The position numbers and the translations under genes were made by a program. Positions 34,487-42,121 of a DNA stretch of 64,000 bases are shown here, in pieces. The stretch lies in the NCBI GenBank assembly GCA_036381495.1, contig DASVCS010000093.1, positions 1 to 64,000 on the forward strand. Reading direction: 5' to 3'. The number at the start of each line of letters is the position of its first letter. The first letter of the stretch is position 1. The notes under the pieces were generated by a model. That model did no database searches and was not told where the DNA came from. It saw nothing but the letters and a program-made list of their open reading frames with translations. Origin of the DNA: DASVCS01 sp036381495 (GTDB lineage: Bacteria; Gemmatimonadota; Gemmatimonadetes; Longimicrobiales; RSA9).

Positions 34487-35716
34487 ATGCATGAGGATCG
34501 CCGGCTCCGGCTCCTGACCGCCGCGCTCGCCCTCACGGCGGCGTGCACGCCGGCCGCGTCGATGCCGGGGACACCGGGAACCGGGACGCGATCGCGGGCG
34601 CTGGTCCCACCGCCGCTCCGACGCGTCTGGCCGGTGATGGGCACGCTGCTCGACATCACCGTGTGGGAGGCCGACACGACGCGGGCCCTGCGGGCGCTCG
34701 CCGCGGCGCGCGGTGCCGTCTTCCGCATCGATACGCTCGTGTCGACGTACCGGCCGGAGAGCGAGCTGTCGCGGGTGAACCGGAGCGCCGGCTCGGGCCG
34801 GGCGACGGCGCTGTCCGCGGAGACGGCCGCGGTGCTCGAGGCGGCGCTCCGCTACGCCGCCGCCACGGGCGGCGCACTGGATGTGACGGTCGGTCCGGTC
34901 GTCGACGTGTGGGGCTTCTACCGCGAGGAAGGGACGATTCCGCCGCCGGCCGCCCTCGATTCGGCACGCGCGCTGGTCGGCTACACGCGCATCGTCTACG
35001 ACCCCGCCACCCGTTCGGTCCGTCTGCCGCTCCCGGGGATGCGCCTCGACTTCGGGGCCATTGCCAAGGGCTACGCGGTCGATCGGGGTGTCGAGGCGCT
35101 GCGAGCGGCCGGGATCCGGCGCGGCATGGTCGACCTCGGCGGGAACATACGCGTGTTCGGCACGCCGCCGAACGGATCGACCTGGGCGATCGGACTCCGC
35201 GATCCGCGACGCCCGCAGGAGGTCTTCGCCATCATCGACGTCGACAGCGGCGCGATCGCCACATCGGGTGACTACGAACGCTTCTTCGTGCGCGACGGCG
35301 TTCGCTACGCGCACATCATCGACCCGCGCACGGGCCGGCCGGCCCGCGGCATTGCGAGCGTCTCGGTCGTGGCGCCGACGGGGATCGCCAGCGACGCGCT
35401 CTCGACGGCGCTCTTCGTGCTGGGACCGGAGGCGGGGCGGCCCGTCGCCGCGGCGTTCGACGGGGTCGACGCCGTGTGGGTGCGGCGTCCCGCGCCGACC
35501 GGCGGAGCGGGAGCGCCGGAGATCGACCGCGGCGACGTCGTCTGGACCGACGGACTCGAGGACCGCATCGAACTCGTCGGAATGGGACCGGATCGCGACG
35601 GTGAGGGTATTCCTCCTCGAGCGACCGGCGGGCCTCGACCGATGTCGATGCCGCACCGTTCTTGGGTCGCCGGGTCGAGTCGCTACGCCGGCACTCCTGT
35701 CCGAGGGACGAAGTGA
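34487..35716 (+). CDS. apbE: ApbE, FAD:protein FMN transferase lipoprotein
   Basis: The 409-residue enzyme attaches FMN from FAD to Thr/Ser of SGAT-type motifs in exported proteins. A lipoprotein signal ends LTAAC (Cys20). Family blocks are present: MGTLLDITVW, ALDVTVGPVVDVWGF, LDFGAIAKGYAVDRG, VDLGGNIRVFG, ATSGDYERFFVRDG, HIIDPRTGRPA and SDALSTALFVLG. The normal domain ends near residue 365; about 40 further residues (GMGPDRDGEGIPPRATGG onward) look unrelated and may come from a frameshift or lost stop. It lies 137 bp after the WYRGNAD membrane protein, and its natural substrate is almost certainly the protein encoded at 33166. Its stop overlaps the next start (TGATG). Confidence 0.92.
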   Translation: MHEDRRLRLLTAALALTAACTPAASMPGTPGTGTRSRALVPPPLRRVWPVMGTLLDITVWEADTTRALRALAAARGAVFRIDTLVSTYRPESELSRVNRSAGSGRATALSAETAAVLEAALRYAAATGGALDVTVGPVVDVWGFYREEGTIPPPAALDSARALVGYTRIVYDPATRSVRLPLPGMRLDFGAIAKGYAVDRGVEALRAAGIRRGMVDLGGNIRVFGTPPNGSTWAIGLRDPRRPQEVFAIIDVDSGAIATSGDYERFFVRDGVRYAHIIDPRTGRPARGIASVSVVAPTGIASDALSTALFVLGPEAGRPVAAAFDGVDAVWVRRPAPTGGAGAPEIDRGDVVWTDGLEDRIELVGMGPDRDGEGIPPRATGGPRPMSMPHRSWVAGSSRYAGTPVRGTK

Positions 35717-36132
35717 TGCACGATGTCATGCGCAAGCGCCTCTGGCGCAAGCTCGAGGCGCTTCCCGACGAACGGCTGTACCAGGTCCTCGACTTCATCG
35801 AGTTCCTGGAATCGAAGTACGCGCCCGGACGCGCGCCGGAGCCCGACAGGCTCCAGCGATTCGCCGAGCGGGTCGAAGATGGCATGCGTGCGCGCGCCGT
35901 CGCACCGCGCATCATGCGGCGCACCGTCGGATGGCTCGGCACGGCAGGGCGGGTGGTCGACGGCTTCACGAGCGCGGGGCGCAAGCTGCTCCGCGAGCTG
36001 GATGCCGTGGCGCGGCCGACCGATGGCGCCGGCGCGGCCGCGAGCAGCGGCGGCGGCCCGGCGGCCCGGCGTGCAACGGTTCCGGCCGCGCCCGCCCTCG
36101 AGAGCACGCCGCGTCCCGAGCCGCGCGAGTAG
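35716..36132 (+). CDS. uncharacterised small cytosolic protein
   Basis: A 138-residue protein starting at ATG 35716, overlapping the apbE stop. The N-terminal 35 residues (MRKRLWRKLEALPDERLYQVLDFIEFLESKYA) form a helix resembling short domains of DUF2281-like proteins. The middle is basic and amphipathic (RRTVGWLGTAGRVVDGFTSAGRKLLRELDAVA) and the C-terminus is low-complexity Ala/Pro/Gly. I do not recognise a function. It is followed four bases later by the DUF1232 gene. Confidence 0.65.
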   Translation: MHDVMRKRLWRKLEALPDERLYQVLDFIEFLESKYAPGRAPEPDRLQRFAERVEDGMRARAVAPRIMRRTVGWLGTAGRVVDGFTSAGRKLLRELDAVARPTDGAGAAASSGGGPAARRATVPAAPALESTPRPEPRE

Positions 36133-36135
36133 GCC

Positions 36136-36546
36136 GTGCCAGGGAAGGCGATCCTCCGACGACGGAAGTCGCGGCGCGCACGCCTCGCGGTCGCGGCGCT
36201 CATCGCGCACATTCCCAGCTTCCTGCGACTCCTCTACCGCCTCCTGCGCGACCGCCGCATCTCGCGGCTCGACAAGGCGCTGCTCGGCGCCACCGTCGCC
36301 TACGTCCTCACGCCCGCCGACCTGATCCCCGACTTCCTGGCGTTCCTCGGGAGGGTCGACGACCTCTACCTGCTCGCGCTCGTACTGAATCGACTCCTCC
36401 TCCGCGCCGGACCCGACCTCCTCTTCGACCACTGGGACGGCAGCCCGCGCGCACTCGAGTTCCTCCTCGACCGCCTCGACCAGATCGGCGCACTCGTCCC
36501 CGCACCCGTGCGCCTGCTCCTGCGAGGCCGCGCGCAAACGCCCTGA
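36136..36546 (+). CDS. DUF1232 (YkvA-like) membrane protein
   Basis: A 136-residue protein starting at GTG 36136. The DUF1232 signature DKALLGATVAYVLTPADLIPDFLAFLGRVDDLYLLALVLNRLL occupies about 43-88 and contains the hydrophobic core and the PxDLIPD motif. A basic N-terminus and an amphipathic C-terminal helix flank it. The family is widespread and functionally undefined. It ends the plus-strand run that began with the FMN-binding gene. Confidence 0.85.
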   Translation: MPGKAILRRRKSRRARLAVAALIAHIPSFLRLLYRLLRDRRISRLDKALLGATVAYVLTPADLIPDFLAFLGRVDDLYLLALVLNRLLLRAGPDLLFDHWDGSPRALEFLLDRLDQIGALVPAPVRLLLRGRAQTP

Positions 36547-36555
36547 CCGCGTTGC

Positions 36556-36584
36556 TTGACGCGACATCCGACGCGCGCTATCTT
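36556..36584 (+). promoter_or_regulatory. promoter of guaB
   Basis: TTGACG (36556-36561), 17 bp, TATCTT (36579-36584), about 115 bases before the guaB start. It is the best housekeeping-like promoter in the window. Confidence 0.6.
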
Positions 36585-36698
36585 CCAATATGGAACGGCG
36601 AACGTTCATAGAAACCCGTACAACGACGCCCGCGGTTGGCCGGTGCGGACCCCCGCGCCCCGACGCCGCGGGCTTCGCGCATCTATAAGGGGACGCCC

Positions 36699-38174
36699 AT
36701 GATCGATACGGATCGCCACCCCCGCTTCGCGGGCCTTGGCCTCACTTTTGACGATGTCCTGATGGTCCCCGATTACTCGGAGGTCCATCCGCGCGACACT
36801 CGCGTCGACACACGGCTGACCAACACCATCGGCCTCGCGGTGCCGCTCCTCTCCGCCGCCATGGACACCGTGACGGAGTCCCGCATGGCCATTGCCATGG
36901 CGCGAGAGGGGGGGATCGGCATCATCCACAAGAACATGTCAATCGAGCGGCAGGCCGCCGAAGTCGATCGCGTCAAGCGGTCCGAGAGCGGGATGATCCT
37001 GAACCCGATCACGCTGACGCCGGAACGGCCGCTCCGTGCCGCGTTGCAGCTCATGGAGCAGTTCTCGATCAGTGGTGTTCCGATCGTGGACGAGGCGGGC
37101 ACGTTGCGGGGGATCATCACGAACCGTGACCTCCAGTTCGAGTCGGACCTGGATCGGCCGATCCGCGAGGTCATGACGCGTGAGGAGCTGGTGACGGCGC
37201 CCGTCGGGACATCGCTCGAGGAGGCGGAGAAGATCCTGCACCGACACCGGATCGAGAAGCTCCCGGTGGTCGATGATTCCGGCCGACTGCACGGCCTGAT
37301 CACGGTGAAGGACATCTCGAAGCGCCGGCAGTTCCCGAACGCGTGCAAGGACAGCCACGGCCGGTTGCGCGTCGGCGCGGCGATCGGAGCGTCCGCGGCG
37401 GACCTCGATCGCGCCGGCGAACTCCTGGACGCCGGCTGCGATGTGCTCGTCATCGACACGGCGCACGGTCACTCGGCCGGCGTGCTCGCGGCGCTCGAAC
37501 GGACGCGGGCGCGCTTCCCGGACGCACAGATCATCGCCGGCAACGTCGGCACCGCCGAGGGTGCCCGCGCGCTCGTCGAGCGCGGCGCCAGCGCGGTCAA
37601 GGTCGGCATCGGCCCCGGCAGCATCTGCACGACTCGTGTCGTGACGGGCGTCGGCGTGCCCCAGCTCTCCGCCGTCATGGAGGCCGTCCGCGGCGTCGAG
37701 GACCGCGTCCCGGTCATCGCCGACGGCGGCATCCGCTTCTCCGGCGACATGGTCAAGGCGCTTGCCGCCGGCGCGCACTGCGTCATGATCGGCTCACTGC
37801 TCGCGGGCACCGAGGAGAGCCCCGGCGAGAGTTTCCTCCTCGAAGGCCGGCGCTACAAGACCGTCCGCGGGATGGGCTCGCTCTCCGCCATGGAGGAGGG
37901 CTCCGCCGATCGCTACTTCCAGGAGGATGCCGCCGCCAGCCGCAAGTTCGTCCCCGAGGGGATCGAGGGACGCGTCCCCTACAAGGGCCCCGTCGCCGAC
38001 GTCATCTTCCAGCTCGTCGGCGGACTCCGCAGCGGCATGGGCTACTGCGGCTGCCCCGACATCGAGGCGCTGCGCACGCGCACCCGCTTCATGCGGATCA
38101 CCGGCGGGGGACTGCGCGAGTCGCATCCGCACGATGTCGTGATCACGCGGGAAGCGCCCAACTACCACATGTGA
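36699..38174 (+). CDS. guaB: IMP dehydrogenase
   Basis: The 491-residue enzyme oxidises IMP to XMP with NAD+, the committed step of GMP synthesis. The TIM barrel opens with LTFDDVLMVPDYSEV, a tandem CBS insert lies at about 98-220, the catalytic cysteine is Cys310 in GIGPGSICTTR, and the mobile-flap region YRGMGSL-like segment KTVRGMGSLSAMEEGSADRYFQ and the final YCGC complete it. ATG 36699 has AAGGGGA upstream. It is transcribed alone from the promoter at 36556, with no guaA nearby. Confidence 0.97.
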   Translation: MIDTDRHPRFAGLGLTFDDVLMVPDYSEVHPRDTRVDTRLTNTIGLAVPLLSAAMDTVTESRMAIAMAREGGIGIIHKNMSIERQAAEVDRVKRSESGMILNPITLTPERPLRAALQLMEQFSISGVPIVDEAGTLRGIITNRDLQFESDLDRPIREVMTREELVTAPVGTSLEEAEKILHRHRIEKLPVVDDSGRLHGLITVKDISKRRQFPNACKDSHGRLRVGAAIGASAADLDRAGELLDAGCDVLVIDTAHGHSAGVLAALERTRARFPDAQIIAGNVGTAEGARALVERGASAVKVGIGPGSICTTRVVTGVGVPQLSAVMEAVRGVEDRVPVIADGGIRFSGDMVKALAAGAHCVMIGSLLAGTEESPGESFLLEGRRYKTVRGMGSLSAMEEGSADRYFQEDAAASRKFVPEGIEGRVPYKGPVADVIFQLVGGLRSGMGYCGCPDIEALRTRTRFMRITGGGLRESHPHDVVITREAPNYHM

Positions 38175-38314
38175 CGAAAGCCCGATCGTAAATCCGAAGT
38201 CGTTGCGTGGCACGATGCTGCGGCCGATCGGCGCCCGAAGCGGCGCCTCGGCCGGCACGCTCCTTGCCCTCCGCGCCCGGACGGTCCGGGACGCAACCCT
38301 ACACGATCGGGCGC

Positions 38315-39439
38315 ATGATCTCCAGGCAGGACATCCAGCGGCTCCTCCACGTGGCGGACGCCATGGGACCCGTGCTCTCCGTCTTCCTCGACATGTCCGT
38401 CAATTCGGAGAACAAGCGGACGTACATGGTCTTCCTGAACCAGGAGCGTAGCCGGCACGGGGAGCTGGACAGCGACCGCGACGCGCATCACCGGGAGGCG
38501 ATCGGTGCCGCGCTGGAACGGGTCGAGCGCTGGATCGCCGATTCGTTCGAGGAGGCGAACAAGGGTGTCGCGGTCTACACGGTGATCGGCGGTGACTGGC
38601 TCGAGGGGCTCCAGTTCCCGGTGTCCGTCCGCAACCGCGTCGAGATCTCGGACCGGCCCGTCATCGGTCCTCTGGCGCAGGTGGTCGAGAGTCATCCGCG
38701 GCACGGCGTCATCCTGGTGGATCGCGAGCACCTCCGGCTGATCGGCGTCGTACTCGGCGAGCCCGTCATCGAGCACGAGGTCCGGACCGAGCCGTACCCG
38801 GCCCCGCACGCGCTGAAGCGGGGTGGCTACTCGGCCAAGGACTACCAGAAACGAAAGGCCGAGGAGGTCCGCCACTTCTTCAAGGAGTTCGCCCTCGAGG
38901 CCACCGAGTTCGACCGGCGCTACCGCCCCGATGACCTCGTGTTGCTGGGCACGGCGGACAACGTCAGGCGTTTCACCGAATTCCTGCCGCAGCAGCTTCG
39001 CGCCAAGGTCGTCCACACCGCGCACGCGCCGATCGCGGCCGGGGCCGCCGAGGTGCTCGAGCGTCTGGCGCCGTTCTTCCGGGAGCAGCTCCGGCGCGGT
39101 GAAGAGGAGGTCGTCGGATTGCTGCACGAGCGCGTCCGCCAGGCGCACCTGGCCGTCGCCGGATTCCGCCGCACGCTCGAAGAGCTCCAGGAGGCCCAGG
39201 TCGAGCTCCTCGTCCTCCCGCGCGATGGCCGGCACCTCGGCGCTCGCTGCCTCCGGTGCGGCTTCCACGTCGCGGGCACCGCCTCCGCCTGCCCGTACTG
39301 CCGCGGCACGCTCCGCGACGGCGTCGACCTCGTCGAGGCCATGATCGGCCTCGCCGAAGAACAGAATGTGACCGTCCGGTTCGTCGAGCCGCCGGCGCTG
39401 GTCGACCTCGACGGCGTCGGCGCGCTGCTCCGCTTCTAG
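38315..39439 (+). CDS. eRF1-like (BaeRF/Vms1-related) protein with zinc ribbon
   Basis: A 374-residue cytosolic protein. The N-terminal part (about 1-130, GPVLSVFLDMSVNSENKRTYMVFLNQE) and middle (about 130-290, GVILVDREHLRLIGVVLGEPVIEH and DDLVLLGTADNVRRFTEFLP) match the bacterial archaeo-eukaryotic release-factor-like family, related to Vms1/ANKZF1 and thought to act on stalled ribosomes or peptidyl-tRNA. A C-terminal zinc ribbon uses C312-x2-C315 and C326-x2-C329, and a pelota/eRF1 domain-3-like end (LVEAMIGLAEEQNVTVRFVE) follows. ATG 38315 is chosen as the first start with family similarity. Direct evidence for function is lacking. Confidence 0.72.
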   Translation: MISRQDIQRLLHVADAMGPVLSVFLDMSVNSENKRTYMVFLNQERSRHGELDSDRDAHHREAIGAALERVERWIADSFEEANKGVAVYTVIGGDWLEGLQFPVSVRNRVEISDRPVIGPLAQVVESHPRHGVILVDREHLRLIGVVLGEPVIEHEVRTEPYPAPHALKRGGYSAKDYQKRKAEEVRHFFKEFALEATEFDRRYRPDDLVLLGTADNVRRFTEFLPQQLRAKVVHTAHAPIAAGAAEVLERLAPFFREQLRRGEEEVVGLLHERVRQAHLAVAGFRRTLEELQEAQVELLVLPRDGRHLGARCLRCGFHVAGTASACPYCRGTLRDGVDLVEAMIGLAEEQNVTVRFVEPPALVDLDGVGALLRF

Positions 39440-39455
39440 AACCGCCCGCGCCGCG

Positions 39456-39485
39456 CTTGACACGGGCCACCGCCGGCGCCTACCT
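39456..39485 (+). promoter_or_regulatory. candidate promoter for the 39551 gene and transglycosylase
   Basis: TTGACA (39456-39461), 18 bp, TACCTT (39480-39485), 65 bases before the GTG start at 39551. Confidence 0.45.
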
Positions 39486-39550
39486 TGTACGCCGCCCGTC
39501 GAGCCTCTCCCACAAATTGAAACGTTCCTTCGAACCGGGGTGCTTGCGCC

Positions 39551-40183
39551 GTGGCTGGTCTGTCGACTCTGGACGCGAGCGCGTGCGATCTCCTGCGTAG
39601 CCAGCTGGAGGCACTGGATAGCATCGCCTGCGCGGTCGTCGATGAAGGCGAGGAAGCCATCTGGCTCATCTGTGAGCCGGACGCGGAACGTGAACCGATC
39701 GAGGTCGCCGTACGACGGGTCCTCACCGAGTGCGACCTCGATCCCGATGCCGTGCCCATCCGGATTGCGGTCCGCCCGGACGGCACCCGCCGTAGGGTCC
39801 GCTTCGACGGCATCGAGCGCGACACGGGAACGCCCGGCGCCCTCGGCGTCCGTGTGCGGCTGGACTGGAACGGCAAGGTCTTCGTCGGCGAGGCGGCCGG
39901 CGAGACGGGCGCCGCGATCGAACTGCGGACGGCGGCCGCGGCGGCGCTCGACGCACTCGGACATCTGCTCGGCGACGCCGCCGCGTTCCGCCTCATCGGC
40001 GTCAAACAGATCCGCGCGTTCGATGCCGATCTCATTGTCGTCTCCGTCCACCGGACGAGTCCGGAGATCCAGCGCTTCGTCGGTGCGGTCCTCGTACCCT
40101 CCGACCCGCTCCAGGGCGCCGCGCTCGCCGTGTTGCACGCCCTGAACCGGATCCTCGGCAACCTCCTGCTGACCACCGATTGA
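39551..40183 (+). CDS. conserved hypothetical protein
   Basis: A 210-residue soluble protein starting at GTG 39551. The N-terminal third is acidic, the middle (RFDGIERDTGTPGALGVRVRLDWNGKVFVGEA) and C-terminal half (TAAAAALDALGHLLGDAAAFRLIGVKQIRAFDADLIVVSV) form an alpha-beta pattern that resembles proteins annotated only as hypothetical in Actinomycetota and Chloroflexota. I do not recognise a function. It ends eight bases before the transglycosylase start and probably shares its transcript. Confidence 0.7.
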   Translation: MAGLSTLDASACDLLRSQLEALDSIACAVVDEGEEAIWLICEPDAEREPIEVAVRRVLTECDLDPDAVPIRIAVRPDGTRRRVRFDGIERDTGTPGALGVRVRLDWNGKVFVGEAAGETGAAIELRTAAAAALDALGHLLGDAAAFRLIGVKQIRAFDADLIVVSVHRTSPEIQRFVGAVLVPSDPLQGAALAVLHALNRILGNLLLTTD

Positions 40184-40191
40184 TCATTGGG

Positions 40192-41730
40192 ATGAACCCA
40201 CGCAGCACCCTCGCGGCTCTCGCCGTTGCCTGCGCCGCCTGCGCGCGCACGGCTCCGCCACCCGCACCCGTTCCGGAGCCCCGGCCGGTCCCGCCGCCGG
40301 TCACTCGTGATCCCATGACCGAGGCCGAGGTTCGCGCCTTCCTCGATGCCGAGCGGGACGATCGACTCGCCGCCGAACTGGCCGACCGCCGCGCCGCCGA
40401 CCTCTCGGCCGCGCCCGTCGACCCCGCGGACTTCGACATCCCGATCGAGTACAACGACCGCGTCCGCTTCTGGATGGAGTACTTCCGGGATCGCCACCCG
40501 GACCGCTTCGCCGACGTCCTCGCGCGGATGGGGCGCTACCAGGAGATGATCGCCGCCCGGCTCCGCGCCCGCGGCATGCCGCAGGACCTTATCTTCCTCC
40601 CCCTCATCGAGAGCGGGTTCCTCCCCGTCGCCCGGTCGCGCGCCGGCGCCGTCGGCATGTGGCAGTTCATTGCGCCCACCGCCCGCCGCTACGGCCTCGA
40701 AGTCTCGCGCTACGTCGACGAACGCCGCGACCCCGTCGCCGCCACTGACGCGGCGCTCCGTTACCTCGACGACCTCTACCAGCGCTTCGGCGACTGGTAC
40801 CTCGCCATGGCCGCATACAACGGCGGCGAGAACCGCATCGAACGGATCCTCCGGGAGCACCGGGCGGAAGCCGGCACGTCCGACTCCATCTCCTTCTGGG
40901 AGATCGGCGACGACCTGCCGCGCGAGACGCGCAACTACGTCCCCAAGTTCCTCGCCGCCGCGATCCTCTCCCGCTACCGCGACCGCTACGGCTTCGACGA
41001 CGTCACGCCCGAGCCGGCCAGCGCCTTCGATACCGTGACCGTCCCCGATGCCACCGCGCTCGACGTCATCGCCCGCGCCGCCGGCACCGACCCCGGCGTC
41101 ATCGAGCGGCTCAACCCTCAGTACATCCGCGGGGTGACGCCCCCGGGGCGCGCGGCCCGCGTCCGCATCCCCGCAGGCCGCGCCGAGGCCTTCGCCACCG
41201 CCTACGCGCGCATCCCGCCCAACCGCCGCGCCCACGTCCTCGACCACATCGTGGCCAGCGGCGAGACCCTCTCCGGCATCGCCCGCCGCTACGGCACCAC
41301 TGTCGCGCAACTGCGCGAAGTCAACCACATCCGCGACCCCCGCACGCTCGCCATCGGACGCCGCCTCATCATTCGCTTCGATGACGATGCGCCCCCGCCC
41401 AGCGCCGACACGCCCGACCACACCCGAACCACCTACCGCGTCCGCCGCGGCGATACCCTCTGGGACATCGCACGCCGCCACGGCGTCAGCGTCGACGAGC
41501 TCCGCGCCTGGAACGACCTCCCCGCCTCCGGCACCATCAAGCCCGGACAGGTCCTCGTCCTCCACGATGCCGTCCGCGTCATCGTCCACCGCGTCCGCCC
41601 CGGCGACACCCTCTGGGACATCGCCCGCCAGCACGGGACCACCGCCGACGCCGTCATCGAGTGGAACGGCCTGGACGAGGACGCCGTGATCCGCCCCGGC
41701 GAACGCCTCGAAGTGCCCATCCGGCAATGA
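40192..41730 (+). CDS. MltD-like lytic transglycosylase with three LysM domains
   Basis: A 512-residue peptidoglycan lyase. A lipoprotein-type signal (LAALAVACAAC) precedes a proline-rich linker. The SLT domain (about 90-275) has the catalytic Glu140 in LPLIESGFLPVARSRAGAVGMWQF and AAYNGGENRIERIL. Three LysM repeats follow (GETLSGIARRYGTTVAQLREVN; GDTLWDIARRHGVSVDELRAWN; GDTLWDIARQHGTTADAVIEWN), which bind glycan. ATG 40192 is chosen; a TTG four codons upstream overlaps the preceding stop. A second, closely related enzyme with two LysM repeats lies 391 bp downstream. Confidence 0.94.
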   Translation: MNPRSTLAALAVACAACARTAPPPAPVPEPRPVPPPVTRDPMTEAEVRAFLDAERDDRLAAELADRRAADLSAAPVDPADFDIPIEYNDRVRFWMEYFRDRHPDRFADVLARMGRYQEMIAARLRARGMPQDLIFLPLIESGFLPVARSRAGAVGMWQFIAPTARRYGLEVSRYVDERRDPVAATDAALRYLDDLYQRFGDWYLAMAAYNGGENRIERILREHRAEAGTSDSISFWEIGDDLPRETRNYVPKFLAAAILSRYRDRYGFDDVTPEPASAFDTVTVPDATALDVIARAAGTDPGVIERLNPQYIRGVTPPGRAARVRIPAGRAEAFATAYARIPPNRRAHVLDHIVASGETLSGIARRYGTTVAQLREVNHIRDPRTLAIGRRLIIRFDDDAPPPSADTPDHTRTTYRVRRGDTLWDIARRHGVSVDELRAWNDLPASGTIKPGQVLVLHDAVRVIVHRVRPGDTLWDIARQHGTTADAVIEWNGLDEDAVIRPGERLEVPIRQ

Positions 41731-41745
41731 TCCCGCCGCGGGATC
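41729..41745 (+). terminator. short hairpin at the transglycosylase stop codon
   Basis: GATCCCG, loop CCG, CGGGATC forms a 7-bp stem that includes the stop codon. There is no T-run. Confidence 0.3.
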
Positions 41746-42121
41746 CACGCCAATGAGCCTCGACCTCGGCCTCGCCCGACCCCAGTCCCGGGCACGACCT
41801 CGACCCTAGGGCGGTTCGCCGGCGGATTCGGAGCCACGCGGCTGCTCGCCGCGCTCGGTTCGCGAGAGCGGGCGACTCCGAAATGACGCGACAACCGCTC
41901 TAGCCCCGCCCGTGACCTGGCGCTCGCCCCGCGCCGCCTGATCCCGATCCCCGACCCGATCTCCAGCCCGCATCGCCCGAAGGGCGCCGCCCGGTACGCC
42001 CCTTGCCACATATCTAGGCGTCCCGCGCAGGAACATATGTAGTTACGGGACGTAAGACCTGCGACGAGAGGCCGGAAACCACGATGTAACAACAAGTTCG
42101 AACCGATGCACCGCAGGGGTC
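41746..42121. other. gene-free region between the two MltD-like genes
   Basis: No gene is supported. Near its end lie lower-GC words such as CCACATATCTAGG (42007-42019) and GGAACATATGTAGTTACGGG (42029-42048), which may include a promoter for the second transglycosylase, but I cannot assign boxes with confidence. Confidence 0.35.

Noticed and set aside
38162..41748. Two long minus-strand open frames opposite the BaeRF-like and transglycosylase genes
   Set aside because: No family similarity, and the plus strand explains the region completely.
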